Origin: HRBIN16 sp049969495
GTDB taxonomy: Bacteria > Armatimonadota > HRBIN16
Assembly (NCBI GenBank): GCA_049969495.1
Contig: JBMFOT010000006.1
Coordinates: forward strand, 1 to 64,000
DNA: 64,000 nucleotides
Direction of reading: 5' to 3'
Shown here: piece by piece, positions 1 to 7,900 of the stretch
How the letters are laid out: each line of letters begins with the position of its first letter
Numbering within the stretch: position 1 is the first letter of the stretch
Translations under genes and position numbers: made by a program
Notes under the pieces: model-generated
What the model was told of the DNA's origin: nothing
The model's input: only the letters and a program-made list of their open reading frames with translations
The model's database searches: none

Positions 1-115
1 CGTCGCCAGTCACGATAAATACGTGATAGACCGGATGCGCAAACGGGTAGTGATGATAGATCGAGGCACCATTATCCGTGATGTTCCATGCGGAGTGTAC
101 GCGCATGAACCTTAG
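1..115 (+). CDS. ftsE: Cell division ATP-binding protein FtsE, C-terminal end (partial)
   Basis: The frame is open from base 2 to the TAG at 113-115 and gives about 37 residues. It begins VASHDKYVIDRMRKRV, the H-loop region and last strand of an ABC ATPase of the FtsE type (the H of 'SHD' is the switch histidine). FtsE powers the FtsEX complex, which activates septal peptidoglycan hydrolases. The rest lies upstream of the window. Its stop overlaps the proposed ftsX start by 11 bases, as expected for a coupled ftsE-ftsX pair. The identification rests on this short tail plus the ftsX and envC neighbours. Confidence 0.8.
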   Translation, partial: VASHDKYVIDRMRKRVVMIDRGTIIRDVPCGVYAHEP

Positions 116-989
116 CCATATCGAGTTTCTGGTAGAAGAGGCTCTGGTCAATTTGCGGCGCAACGGCTTGATGACGCTGGCGGCTATCGGCACGGTCGCG
201 CTCGCGCTGGCGGTGTTCGGCGGCTTCGGTTTAATGCTGTGGCGACTGGAGAATCTGGCAAATAGCCTGCCGCCGAAGTTTGCCATCGACGTCTTCCTGA
301 AAGATAACGTCTCGCGCCGGCGAGCACAGGAACTGCAACAGCAGTTTGAGAAACACCCTGACATCGCGCAGGTGACCTTCAAGCCGAAGGAGCAGGCGTG
401 GCCCGAGTTCCAGAAGGAACTGCAGCAGGAGATTACCGCCGCGCTGCCGTATAACCCACTGCCCGACAGCTTCGTCATTCAGGTCAAAGAGCCTTCGCGC
501 ACGGGGGTGGTAAGCGCGTGGCTGAAAAGCCTGCCCGAGGTGGATGCGGTGCGCGATGCCAAAGAAGAGGTGGACATTATCCTGTCGGTGGCGACGGTAG
601 TGCGCTGGATAGGTGTTGGCGGCACCATCCTCCTGCTCATCGCCACCTGTATCATCATCTATAACGCGATTCGTCTGACGGTGTTCGCTCGCCGACGCGA
701 AATACGCATTATGCAGTTGATCGGGGCAACGTCCGGCACTATTCGCACGCCGTTCGTGCTGGAAGGGGTGGTTCAGGGCGTGCTGGGTGCCTGGATTGCC
801 TGCGGGTTGATTTTCGGCGTGTCCAAACTGGTGTCGCACTTCGTAATGCGCAAGCTGGTGTTTATCGACAGCCTGGGCGGTTCGCCGATGCCTGTGTGGG
901 TTGTGTTTCTGGTGTTGACCTTGCTGGGCGCAGCGATAGGGGGTGCGGTCAGCACGCTCTCCGTCCGAAAATACCTGCAGGCAGTGTGA
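105..989 (+). CDS. ftsX: Cell division protein FtsX
   Basis: Membrane subunit of the FtsEX complex, which passes the ATPase signal of FtsE through the membrane to periplasmic murein hydrolase activators. The 294-residue product has the FtsX layout: a first membrane segment near residues 25-45, an extracytoplasmic domain to about 165, then three membrane segments with the FtsX/MacB permease signature (RRREIRIMQLIGAT). I chose the ATG at 105, inside the end of ftsE, because the protein then starts MNLSHIEFLVEEAL, the usual distance before the first helix. A GTG at 78 would add nine unlikely residues. The EnvC-like partner follows after 21 bases. Confidence 0.92.
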   Translation: MNLSHIEFLVEEALVNLRRNGLMTLAAIGTVALALAVFGGFGLMLWRLENLANSLPPKFAIDVFLKDNVSRRRAQELQQQFEKHPDIAQVTFKPKEQAWPEFQKELQQEITAALPYNPLPDSFVIQVKEPSRTGVVSAWLKSLPEVDAVRDAKEEVDIILSVATVVRWIGVGGTILLLIATCIIIYNAIRLTVFARRREIRIMQLIGATSGTIRTPFVLEGVVQGVLGAWIACGLIFGVSKLVSHFVMRKLVFIDSLGGSPMPVWVVFLVLTLLGAAIGGAVSTLSVRKYLQAV

Positions 990-1010
990 TGCAAAGATTG
1001 GGGGTGTATC

Positions 1011-2162
1011 ATGGGGTTACGACTGGGAGGGTTGATTAGTCTGGTAATCGTTTTTCTGCTGCTATCGTCAGCGGTGGCAAAACCGCCGCAGCAAACGCGT
1101 TCGGAACCCTCCAGGACCGAACTGCAGAGGAAACTGGCAACGGTACAGAAGCAGATTCGGCAGGCGCGTGCCGAAATCCGCCAGATTCGCCGGCGCGAAC
1201 GCGCCGTGACCGCCGACCTGCTGGCTACCGAACAAGAGCTCGACGCCACCCGCAAACGCCTGCACACGGTACGCGCCCGCCTGAACACCGTCCGCGCCCT
1301 GCAGCGCAAAACCGCCGCACGCCTGAAGGAGCTGGAACAGCGTCTGCAACAGCGTCAACAGCTGCTCGCTCGTCGCGTACGCGCGGCATACCAGCAGGGA
1401 GGCGCCAGCACCGTGCGCGTGTTGCTGGGCTCGCGCGACGTGCATGACCTCATCAGCCGTTCGTACGTGCTGGGGCGAATCGCCCGTGCGGACTCGCGAC
1501 TGGTGCTCGCCATCCAACAAGATAAAGAAGAGGTTGCGCAGACGAAGGCACAACTGGACAAGCAAGCGCAGGAAATCGCCCAGCTGGAGGCGGAGCTGGC
1601 ACAACAGACCTACCGGCTACATCAGCAAACGGAGGCAAAACGCGGAATCCTGCAAGACATCGCCCAGGACCGCATGTTGAAGGAGCAGGCGCTGGACGAA
1701 TGGGAAGAGGAATCCCGCCAGATTGCCGCCATGCTACGGGCGATGGAACAGACGCCCAGTGGGCGTGTTCGCCTCGCTCGACCGTTTCGCGGCGGGTTTA
1801 TTCGTCCGGTCAACGGACCGATTGTCTCCGGTTTTGGAATGCGTTACCACCCTATCCTGAAGGTCAATCGGATGCATAACGGCGTGGACATCGCGGCGCC
1901 ATACGGCACACCCATCAAGGCGGCGGCAGATGGCGAGGTCATCTTCGCCGGTTACCGGCGCGGCTACGGCAACACCATCATCATCGACCACGGTGGAGGC
2001 GTCGCCACGCTGTACGGTCACTGCTCCGCGCTGGCGGTCGGCGAAGGAACAACGGTGAAGCAAGGACAGATTATCGGCTACGTCGGCGCAACCGGGCTGG
2101 CAACAGGACCACACCTGCATTTCGAGGTGCGACGCAACGGCGAACCGGTGAATCCGCTATAG
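1011..2162 (+). CDS. EnvC-like murein hydrolase activator, coiled coil plus LytM/M23 domain
   Basis: Exported 383-residue protein with a signal peptide (residues 1-24), a long Arg/Gln/Glu-rich coiled coil (about 30-245) and a C-terminal LytM/peptidase M23 domain (about 265-383). The zinc-site motifs HNGVD and HLHFEV are both present. In E. coli EnvC the LytM domain is degenerate and activates amidases, whereas here the metal ligands look intact, so the protein could be an endopeptidase itself. Placement directly after ftsEX supports a role as the coiled-coil partner docked by FtsX. A GGGGGTG ribosome site lies five bases before the ATG. Confidence 0.88.
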   Translation: MGLRLGGLISLVIVFLLLSSAVAKPPQQTRSEPSRTELQRKLATVQKQIRQARAEIRQIRRRERAVTADLLATEQELDATRKRLHTVRARLNTVRALQRKTAARLKELEQRLQQRQQLLARRVRAAYQQGGASTVRVLLGSRDVHDLISRSYVLGRIARADSRLVLAIQQDKEEVAQTKAQLDKQAQEIAQLEAELAQQTYRLHQQTEAKRGILQDIAQDRMLKEQALDEWEEESRQIAAMLRAMEQTPSGRVRLARPFRGGFIRPVNGPIVSGFGMRYHPILKVNRMHNGVDIAAPYGTPIKAAADGEVIFAGYRRGYGNTIIIDHGGGVATLYGHCSALAVGEGTTVKQGQIIGYVGATGLATGPHLHFEVRRNGEPVNPL

Positions 2163-2171
2163 GAGACCGTG

Positions 2172-2285
2172 CTACGCCCATATATCCCACATCAACCTCG
2201 CCAATATCGCCGCCACCACCCACAGGAAAGACCTGCGGATAAAGGGGCTACCGCGGCGCATCGCCAGACCGACGCGCTTTGACAC
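2172..2285 (-). CDS. Possible 37-residue membrane peptide coupled to trmD
   Basis: A short frame that starts with GTG one base after the trmD stop and ends with TAG. The end of trmD supplies a good ribosome site (GGGAGGCGG, about eight bases from the GTG). The peptide begins with a basic stretch and contains a hydrophobic run around SFLWVVAAILARLMW, as in a small single-pass membrane protein. I do not recognise a family. It fills the otherwise empty gap between the convergent envC and trmD genes. The ribosome site and spacing are seen directly; that it is a gene is inference. Confidence 0.38.
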   Translation of the reverse strand: MSKRVGLAMRRGSPFIRRSFLWVVAAILARLMWDIWA

Positions 2286-2286
2286 T

Positions 2287-3015
2287 CTACTCCGCCTCCC
2301 GTAGTAGTTTCAGGTCCTCCTCCGTCAGCTGCACTTTTTCCCACAGGTCGGGGCGGCGTTCGCGAGTACGCAATAGCCTCTGCAGGCGACGCCAGCGGGC
2401 GATATTGGCATGATGACCGGATAGCAACACGTCCGGCACGCGGTAGCCCCGGTATTCAGCCGGACGGGTGTACTGCGGTGGGGCGAGCAGACCGTCCACG
2501 AAGCTATCCTGCTGCAGTGATTCGGGGTTACCCAGCACGCCGGGCACCAGCCGTGCCACCGCATCAGCAATCACCAACGCAGGTAGTTCGCCGCCGGTCA
2601 ATACATAATCGCCGATAGAGACCTCATCCGTTGCCAGATACCGACACACGCGCTCGTCGATACCCTCATAATGTCCACACAACAGGATAAGGTGGGGTAC
2701 TTGTGCGAACTCCACCGCCATCGCCTGGTTGAACAGTTTGCCCTGCGGGGTGGTAACCACAATACGGGCGGGAACCCATCCTGCTTGCTCGCGCAGGTGT
2801 TGCACCGCCTCGAAGAAGGGTTCGGGCTTCATCACCATACCCGCGCCGCCGCCGAATGGGGCATCGTCGGTGGTGTGGTGTTTGTCATGAGTAAACCGGC
2901 GCAGGTCTATCGTGTTTATCTCCAGCACCCCTGCTTGCTGTCCACGCGCCAGCATACTGCACCGTATCACCGGTTCGACCATCTCGGGGAAGATGGTGAC
3001 GATGTCGATACGCAT
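2287..3015 (-). CDS. trmD: tRNA (guanine-N1-)-methyltransferase TrmD
   Basis: SPOUT-class methyltransferase that makes m1G37 in tRNAs and so prevents +1 frameshifting. The family signatures are clear: MRIDIVTIFPEM at the N-terminus, APFGGGAGMVMKPEP, LLCGHYEGIDERV and SIGDYVLTGGELPALV (the trefoil-knot SAM site). Length 242 is normal. I took the internal ATG at 3015, four bases after the rimM stop, because it matches the conserved N-terminus and has an upstream GAAGAG. The longer frame from 3030 overlaps rimM and lacks a ribosome site. Last recognised gene of the ffh-rpsP-khpA-rimM-trmD operon. Confidence 0.96.
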   Translation of the reverse strand: MRIDIVTIFPEMVEPVIRCSMLARGQQAGVLEINTIDLRRFTHDKHHTTDDAPFGGGAGMVMKPEPFFEAVQHLREQAGWVPARIVVTTPQGKLFNQAMAVEFAQVPHLILLCGHYEGIDERVCRYLATDEVSIGDYVLTGGELPALVIADAVARLVPGVLGNPESLQQDSFVDGLLAPPQYTRPAEYRGYRVPDVLLSGHHANIARWRRLQRLLRTRERRPDLWEKVQLTEEDLKLLREAE

Positions 3016-3019
3016 AGCG

Positions 3020-3550
3020 CTACTCTTCATCGGGCAACAAGCCGGGAATAGGGTGGATGGTCACCCGGCGCGCCACAAGGTCAATCTCGCGCACGAACTC
3101 GGAGACGGCAGGGATTAATACCTCGCCGACGCGGTAGAGGTCGTTGGCAGGGTTGAGGATGACCTCTTCAATTTGCCCCAGGTATCTGCCGGTATCGGTG
3201 AACACGTCCAGTCCGATGAGGTCGTCGATGTAGTAGGTACCTTCGGGCAGGGGCATCCGATCCTCGATAGGAACCTGCAGGTATCCGCCGCGCAACCGGT
3301 CGGCGGCTTCCACGGTGGTGATTTCCACGAAGCGTACCAGATAACCGCCTTTGAACGGACGCGATTCTGCCACATGCAGGGTGATTCGTGGCATATCAGG
3401 CAGGGAGAGCGAAAGGGTCGCCCCTCGGGCGAACCGCTGCGGGAAATCGGTCAGGGAGTACACACAGACCTCCCCCTGCAGTCCGTGCGGCTTGGAGATG
3501 TATCCGACGGTACGCCAGCTGTTTCGTTCCGCTTTTCTCATGACAACCAT
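3020..3550 (-). CDS. rimM: Ribosome maturation factor RimM
   Basis: 16S rRNA-processing factor that binds S19 and helps 30S head maturation. N-terminal RimM barrel domain (VGYISKPHGLQGEVCVYSLT) and C-terminal PRC-barrel (about residues 90-170, YYIDDLIGLDVFTDTGRYLG). The ATG at 3550 gives 176 residues and has AAAGGGTGGG immediately upstream. The reading frame goes further upstream (to 3586), but only through a 14-bp hairpin. Lies between khpA and trmD, the standard order in many bacteria. Confidence 0.93.
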   Translation of the reverse strand: MVVMRKAERNSWRTVGYISKPHGLQGEVCVYSLTDFPQRFARGATLSLSLPDMPRITLHVAESRPFKGGYLVRFVEITTVEAADRLRGGYLQVPIEDRMPLPEGTYYIDDLIGLDVFTDTGRYLGQIEEVILNPANDLYRVGEVLIPAVSEFVREIDLVARRVTIHPIPGLLPDEE

Positions 3551-3556
3551 CCCACC

Positions 3557-3592
3557 CTTTGCATGGGGCATAGGGAGATGCCCCATGCAAAG
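3557..3592 (-). repeat. Perfect 14-bp inverted repeat directly before the rimM ribosome site
   Basis: CTTTGCATGGGGCA at 3557-3570 and its exact reverse complement at 3579-3592 enclose an eight-base loop. In the transcript the stem ends just before the GGTGGG of rimM, and its last bases (AAAG) are part of the ribosome site. There is no T-run, so it is not an obvious terminator. It could control rimM translation, stabilise the processed mRNA, or be a mobile palindrome. Confidence 0.75.
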
Positions 3593-3633
3593 TATACCCG
3601 CCTTTCGTCTGTCGCCGCACTATCGTGCCGAAT

Positions 3634-3664
3634 GTAGCCGCAGGCTTCAGCCTGCGTCCGCTAC
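3634..3664. repeat. REP-like palindrome between khpA and rimM
   Basis: CGCAGGC-TTCA-GCCTGCG at 3639-3656 lies inside a second pairing GTAGC (3634-3638) / GCTAC (3660-3664). The right arm includes the khpA stop codon. The form (GTAGCCGCAGGCTTCAGCCT) is that of dispersed REP-type palindromes found between genes in many bacteria. No second full copy was seen in the window. Confidence 0.55.
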
Positions 3665-3891
3665 GCAATAATCTCCAGATAGATTTTGCGCTTGTTTTTC
3701 ATGGCGGCCGCTTTGGCGATGGTGCGCAGGGCGTTGGCAATACGTCCCTGCTTGCCGATGACCTTGCCCACGTCGTTGGGGGCGACGTGTACCTCGTAGG
3801 TGGTTGCCACCTCACCCGGAACCTCGTTGATACGAACCTGGTCGGGCTCGTCCACGAGTTCCTTCACCAGATACTCTACCAGTTCTTTCAC
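3661..3891 (-). CDS. khpA: KH-domain RNA-binding protein KhpA
   Basis: A 76-residue type II KH protein that binds RNA, often with KhpB, in cell-envelope and division control. The KH loop is visible as VIGKQGRIANALRTI, preceded by the typical N-terminus KELVEYLVKELVD. I place the start at a GTG (3891) because AAAGGAGTGGCTGAG lies just upstream and the length then equals the family norm. A longer frame from a TTG at 3921 is less likely. Lies between rpsP and rimM, its usual site. Confidence 0.88.
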   Translation of the reverse strand: MKELVEYLVKELVDEPDQVRINEVPGEVATTYEVHVAPNDVGKVIGKQGRIANALRTIAKAAAMKNKRKIYLEIIA

Positions 3892-3945
3892 CTCAGCCAC
3901 TCCTTTAGCCCTCTCTGTCAATAGAGTTTTGGGTGAGTAAGTATT

Positions 3946-4248
3946 TTACGATTTGGCTGGGGCGGTGACGTTACCTGCTGGTTGCGCTTTACGCTGTTGC
4001 AAGGCTTCCAGCACGCCCGCACGACGCAGGATGTCCTTTGCCGTGTCGGTGGGTTGCGCTCCGTGTTCCAGCCAGTACAGCGCCTTCTCCATATCCACCT
4101 GAACGGTGGCAGGATCGGTCAACGGATTGTAGTAACCGATGGTTTCGATGAACCTTCCATCTCGCGGCGCGGTGCTAGGCGCCACCACGAGACGATAGAA
4201 CGGGCGTTTTTTCGCCCCCATGCGCTTGAGTCGGATCCTTACCGCCAA
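3946..4248 (-). CDS. rpsP: 30S ribosomal protein S16
   Basis: Small-subunit protein of 100 residues with the full S16 signature: AVRIRLKRMGAKKRPFYRLV at the N-terminus, then APRDGRFIETIGYYNP and a Lys/Gln-rich tail. The start codon is TTG, supported by a strong GGAGGTG that sits unusually close (about four bases). The close spacing and the weak codon may lower S16 translation relative to ffh. The gene lies 27 bases downstream of ffh in the same operon. Confidence 0.96.
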   Translation of the reverse strand: MAVRIRLKRMGAKKRPFYRLVVAPSTAPRDGRFIETIGYYNPLTDPATVQVDMEKALYWLEHGAQPTDTAKDILRRAGVLEALQQRKAQPAGNVTAPAKS

Positions 4249-4275
4249 ATCACCTCCCCTCCTTTCCGTGTGTTT

Positions 4276-5616
4276 TTATCCGAAGAAAGGCAGGCGTATT
4301 TTACGCTTGCCTTTGCCTCCTCCGGACTGCAAGGCGTTTAGCTCTCGGATCATGTGGCGCATCTCTTCGAACTGTGACAGCAGCTCGTTCACTTCGTGCA
4401 CCGTGGTGCCGCTACCCCGCGCGATACGCCGCTTTCGGCTGGCGTTGATGATATGCGGGTTTGCGCGCTCCTCCGGCGTCATCGAAAGGATGATGGCTTC
4501 CACACGCTTTAACTCTTTCGGGTCTATCTGCACATCCTTTAACTGTGCGCCCAGACCAGGTATCATCTTCAGCAACTGGTCCAGCGGCCCCATCTGCTGC
4601 ATCTGGCGCATCTGCATCAGGAAATCGTTCAGGTCAAACTGGTTCTGGCGCAGTTTGCGCTGCAGTTCCTCTACCTGCTTCTGGTCGAAGGTCTGCTGTG
4701 CCTTTTCGATAAGCGTTAACACGTCGCCCATGCCCAGGATGCGCCCCGCCATGCGGTCGGGGTGGAACACATCCAGCGCGTCGGGCTTCTCACCCACGCC
4801 GACGAACTTAATCGGCTTGCCCACAACGGCACGGATGGAAATCGCCGCGCCGCCGCGTGTGTCGCCATCCAGCTTGGTCAGGATAAAGCCATCTACCTCC
4901 AGATGGCGGTGAAACTCCTCCGCCACACGCACCGCATCCTGACCGGTCATGGCATCCAGCACCAGCAGAATCTCGTTGGGCTGGGTGGCTTCCTTGACGC
5001 GGCGCACCTCTTCCATCATTTCGCTGTCAATGTGCAGCCTTCCGGCGGTGTCCAGAATCACCACGTCGTTGCCTTGCTGGACGGCGTATTGCAACGCCTC
5101 ATGGGCAATACGCACCGCGTCTTTGCTGTTATCCAGTGCAAACACCGGTATCTGAAGGTTCTGCCCCAGCACCTTCAGTTGCTGCACCGCTGCCGGACGG
5201 TGCACATCCGCTGCCACCAGCAACGGTTGCCGTCCCTGTTTGCGCAGCCAGAGCGCGAGCTTGGCAGCGGTGGTGGTTTTACCGGAGCCTTGCAGACCGC
5301 ACAACAGGATAACGGTCGGCGGTTTGGGCGCGAAGTGAATACCCTCCGCCCCGTCACCGAGCAGGCTGACCAGCTCCTCGTGCACGATTTTAATCACCTG
5401 CTGGGTGGCGGTGAGGCTTTCGAGCACTTCCTGCCCGATGGCGCGCTCGCGCACGCGCGCGATAAAGTCCTTCACCACCTTGAAGTGCACATCCGCTTCC
5501 AACAGAGCGATGCGCACCTCGCGCAGGGCTTCGTTCACGTCCTGCTCGGTGACTTTGCCCTGATTGCTCAGTCGCCGAAAAACCTTCTGCAGTTTTTCCG
5601 TCAGGCTTTCAAACAA
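4276..5616 (-). CDS. ffh: Signal recognition particle protein Ffh (SRP54 GTPase)
   Basis: GTPase of the signal recognition particle, which carries nascent membrane proteins to FtsY and the Sec translocon. The N domain (1-90) is followed by the G domain with the P-loop GLQGSGKTTTAAKL, DTAGRLHID and TKLDGDTRGGAA, then a C-terminal M domain containing MGPLDQLLKMIPG and the 4.5S-RNA binding region (SRKRRIARGSG). Length 446 is typical. First gene of the operon, with a well-formed promoter about 30 bases upstream. Confidence 0.97.
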   Translation of the reverse strand: MFESLTEKLQKVFRRLSNQGKVTEQDVNEALREVRIALLEADVHFKVVKDFIARVRERAIGQEVLESLTATQQVIKIVHEELVSLLGDGAEGIHFAPKPPTVILLCGLQGSGKTTTAAKLALWLRKQGRQPLLVAADVHRPAAVQQLKVLGQNLQIPVFALDNSKDAVRIAHEALQYAVQQGNDVVILDTAGRLHIDSEMMEEVRRVKEATQPNEILLVLDAMTGQDAVRVAEEFHRHLEVDGFILTKLDGDTRGGAAISIRAVVGKPIKFVGVGEKPDALDVFHPDRMAGRILGMGDVLTLIEKAQQTFDQKQVEELQRKLRQNQFDLNDFLMQMRQMQQMGPLDQLLKMIPGLGAQLKDVQIDPKELKRVEAIILSMTPEERANPHIINASRKRRIARGSGTTVHEVNELLSQFEEMRHMIRELNALQSGGGKGKRKIRLPFFG

Positions 5617-5646
5617 TGTTTCTTCCGTCGATTACAAATCCGCTAT

Positions 5647-5675
5647 AGTATACACCTGCGTGCAAAACTTGTCAA
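5647..5675 (-). promoter_or_regulatory. Sigma-70-type promoter of the ffh operon
   Basis: On the minus strand TTGACA (5675-5670), a 17-base spacer and TATACT (5652-5647). The predicted start is about 24 bases before the ffh ATG. This is one of the best consensus matches in the window. The rest of 5676-5809 shows no further gene. Confidence 0.75.
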
Positions 5676-5809
5676 ACTAGGGGAATAGTTCCGAAAAGAG
5701 CGCAGGGAGCGGCTTCCCCTTGTTGTCCCTGCCTTACGGGATTCAGTGACCAGGTTGCCTCCTGCGCATGGCGGGGCGGGTGCGAAACCGCTCCCTTTAC
5801 CTACCGGTG

Positions 5810-6457
5810 TCAGGCATTGTCGCCGTTATCGCTGCTTTCTTCTTGCTCTTCAGAGCTGCGTGCACGCCGCTTGAACGGGCGACGCAGTACAATCTGCTTA
5901 TAGTCCAGTCCCGCGGCTTGCAGAGCCTTATCCCATGATTCGAAGCGGCGTCGCGCTGCTGTGATAAGCGGGATGTCCACCTCTTCTACGTTCTTGGCGT
6001 TCAACGGCACGCCCTGCTCGTACAGCTCGCGTACCCGCTTGATGATGGTCTCTTCGTCCCACTGATGGTAGCGACGCACTTCCTGGTAGTCAATGCCTGC
6101 GGCTTCAATCGCCTTGCGCCACGAGCCAAAATGCTTGGGTTTGGTCGCTGCCGCGGCTAACTGCGGGTCTAGATTGGTGCTGACATTGCGCCATGACAGG
6201 TCTTCTCCCTGCTCGTACAGCTCACGGATGCGAGCGATGATACGCTGGCGGTTCCAGCTGCGGTACTTGCGCACCTTGTCGTAGTCGACACCAGCTGCCT
6301 TTACCGCCTCGCGCCAGCTGCCGTAGTAACGCATTGCTGCCCGCATCAACGGCAGGTGGTGAATCACCACGTTAGAGTAGGAAAGGTCCACCCCCTCTTC
6401 AGCCAGCTGCCGAATGTCCTCGGCAATGCTCTCTTTAGTCCATCGCTTGGATGTCAT
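5810..6457 (-). CDS. Protein built of homing-endonuclease-associated (HNH_repeat-like) repeats
   Basis: 215 residues made almost wholly of three tandem units of about 65 residues. Each unit runs: Trp, a basic helix (I..RIRELYEQG), a LSWRNV-like segment, then FGSWRKAIEAAGIDY. These are the features of the small helical repeat associated with homing endonucleases and HNH proteins, thought to bind DNA. No nuclease motif is present; the tail is basic, then acidic (KRRARSSEEQEESSDNGDNA). The ATG at 6457 was preferred to a TTG one codon earlier. The product may be a free-standing DNA-binding protein. Family assignment is from pattern memory and should be confirmed by a profile search. Confidence 0.6.
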   Translation of the reverse strand: MTSKRWTKESIAEDIRQLAEEGVDLSYSNVVIHHLPLMRAAMRYYGSWREAVKAAGVDYDKVRKYRSWNRQRIIARIRELYEQGEDLSWRNVSTNLDPQLAAAATKPKHFGSWRKAIEAAGIDYQEVRRYHQWDEETIIKRVRELYEQGVPLNAKNVEEVDIPLITAARRRFESWDKALQAAGLDYKQIVLRRPFKRRARSSEEQEESSDNGDNA

Positions 6458-6553
6458 CAATGGTTCTACCCCCGTAACGTTTTTTAGAATTGACGGATGC
6501 CTGTCCAGAGCCGAAAAAGAAGCGACGTCCCTGAGGGAAACGCCGCCTCATGA

Positions 6554-6642
6554 CGAGCAACCTGCTCGTTCGTTTATACGAACTTGCGGTGCTCGTTGCG
6601 CTTTTCACCCATTACAATACAACATTTTGCACTATTTTGCAA
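6554..6642 (-). promoter_or_regulatory. Promoter and hairpin-rich leader of the HNH-repeat gene
   Basis: On the minus strand TTGCAA (6642-6637), 17 bases, TATTGT (6619-6614). A direct repeat ATTTTGCA occurs twice, ten bases apart (6624-6631 and 6634-6641), overlapping the -35 region. The roughly 145-base leader contains two adjacent hairpins (GTTCG/CGAAC at 6568-6583 and CGAGCA/TGCTCG at 6554-6568). The layout suggests regulation, but no known leader class was recognised. Confidence 0.45.
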
Positions 6643-6745
6643 GAGGGAAACGGACGATTTCCAGAGAAAATGTGAATTGTTCCAACCTGCTTCATCACCC
6701 AGCGGTACAAAGGAGCGTTGCCGATGGCTGTTAAACGGACTACCG

Positions 6746-7711
6746 CTAGCCTCCCAACGCCTGTTCCACCGCCTCCAGCAGCTGACGACGCCGGTAGGGC
6801 TTCTGAAGATAGAACACCACGTTGGGGACGTTTTCCACCTGCTCAGCCACCTCCGTGCCGTAACCGCTACAAAGAATGACAGGCAAACCGGGATCCATTT
6901 GACAAACCTGCCGTGCCAGTTCGATACCGCTTAAGCCCGGCATGGTCAGGTCGGTGATGAGTAGTCGATAGTAGGACGTCCCTCGCTCACGTATCATCTG
7001 CAACGCCTCCTCGCCGCTGGAGGCGGTTTCCACCTCATATCCCTCCTGCCGAAGCACATGCGTGACCATCTCGCGAATGGGCGCCTCGTCGTCGACAAAC
7101 AACACTCGTATTGCGTGAAACGGACGGCGCACAACCGGCTCGTTGCTGGTCTGGGGCACATCTTCTGTTTCCGACAGCGCAGGCAGCAGAATGCGAAAGC
7201 ATGTGCCCACTCCGACATAGGAGCGTACCTCGACGCCTCCGCCGTGTGCCAGCACAATGCCGTACACGGTCGCCAGCCCCAGCCCGGTGCCTCTGCCCAC
7301 CGGCTTGGTGGTGAAGAAAGGCTCAAAGATGTGCGGTAAATGCTCTGGCGGGATGCCTCCGCCGGTATCCTCCATAATGTAGCGACGGTTTTGCAGGTTG
7401 AGCAAGGAGGTATAGACCTCTACCTGCAGTAAGGAGCCATCAGCACAACGGTAGGTACGCTCTCCCAACTGCCAGTAGCCATGCTGAAGCACCCTCTGGA
7501 TGTTGCGACGGATGTTCTCCTCGCTGTCCTCAGGCAAGTCGAAGATACTCATTTGGGCGATTTGCTCCGAGGAATAGCCGAACATGCCCAGGAAGGCTCC
7601 GTTCACCTCGATGAAGTTCCCTGTATCCGCATCGAATAAAAAGATGCCGTCCTGAGCGCATTCAAACAATGCGCGATAGCGTGTCGCATTTTCTTCTACT
7701 GGTTCCATCAT
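6746..7711 (-). CDS. PAS - HATPase fragment - receiver protein lacking the His-phosphotransfer domain
   Basis: Hybrid-sensor-like protein of 321 residues. An N-terminal PAS domain (about 10-115, YRALFECAQDGIFLFDADTG) is followed at once by the second half of a histidine-kinase ATPase domain: DTGGGIPPE (G1), FEPFFTTK (F) and GRGTGLGLATV (G2). The C-terminus is a complete receiver domain with VDDE, the phospho-acceptor Asp in LLITDLTMPG, and the conserved Lys in LQKPYR. The dimerisation/phosphoacceptor helix pair, the H-box and the ATPase N-box are absent, although the frame is intact. Starts at the ATG at 7711, preceded by AAGAAGG. It cannot autophosphorylate as a normal kinase, so it is a decayed gene or a protein used as a receiver. 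Confidence 0.8.
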   Translation of the reverse strand: MMEPVEENATRYRALFECAQDGIFLFDADTGNFIEVNGAFLGMFGYSSEQIAQMSIFDLPEDSEENIRRNIQRVLQHGYWQLGERTYRCADGSLLQVEVYTSLLNLQNRRYIMEDTGGGIPPEHLPHIFEPFFTTKPVGRGTGLGLATVYGIVLAHGGGVEVRSYVGVGTCFRILLPALSETEDVPQTSNEPVVRRPFHAIRVLFVDDEAPIREMVTHVLRQEGYEVETASSGEEALQMIRERGTSYYRLLITDLTMPGLSGIELARQVCQMDPGLPVILCSGYGTEVAEQVENVPNVVFYLQKPYRRRQLLEAVEQALGG

Positions 7712-7841
7712 GGAATGCGCCTTCTTCCCAACGAGTGGTCGTGTACCATAGGTCGTAGATGGCAAACCTGTTCCGAACCTCTTCGTGTACCCCAAGCCTT
7801 GGTACCGAGACGCAGCTATGTATTACGGCGAAGTTCACACT

Positions 7842-7871
7842 ATTATAGCTCTTTGTACCCGTTGTCTTCAA
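7842..7871 (-). promoter_or_regulatory. Promoter of the PAS/receiver gene
   Basis: On the minus strand TTGAAG (7871-7866), 18 bases, TATAAT (7847-7842), with GCTATAAT as extended context. It leaves a leader of about 125 bases. Divergent from the SRPBCC promoter 54 bases away. Confidence 0.55.
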
Positions 7872-7900
7872 GTCAGCAGAGAAAACTTGCTGGCTCAGGA

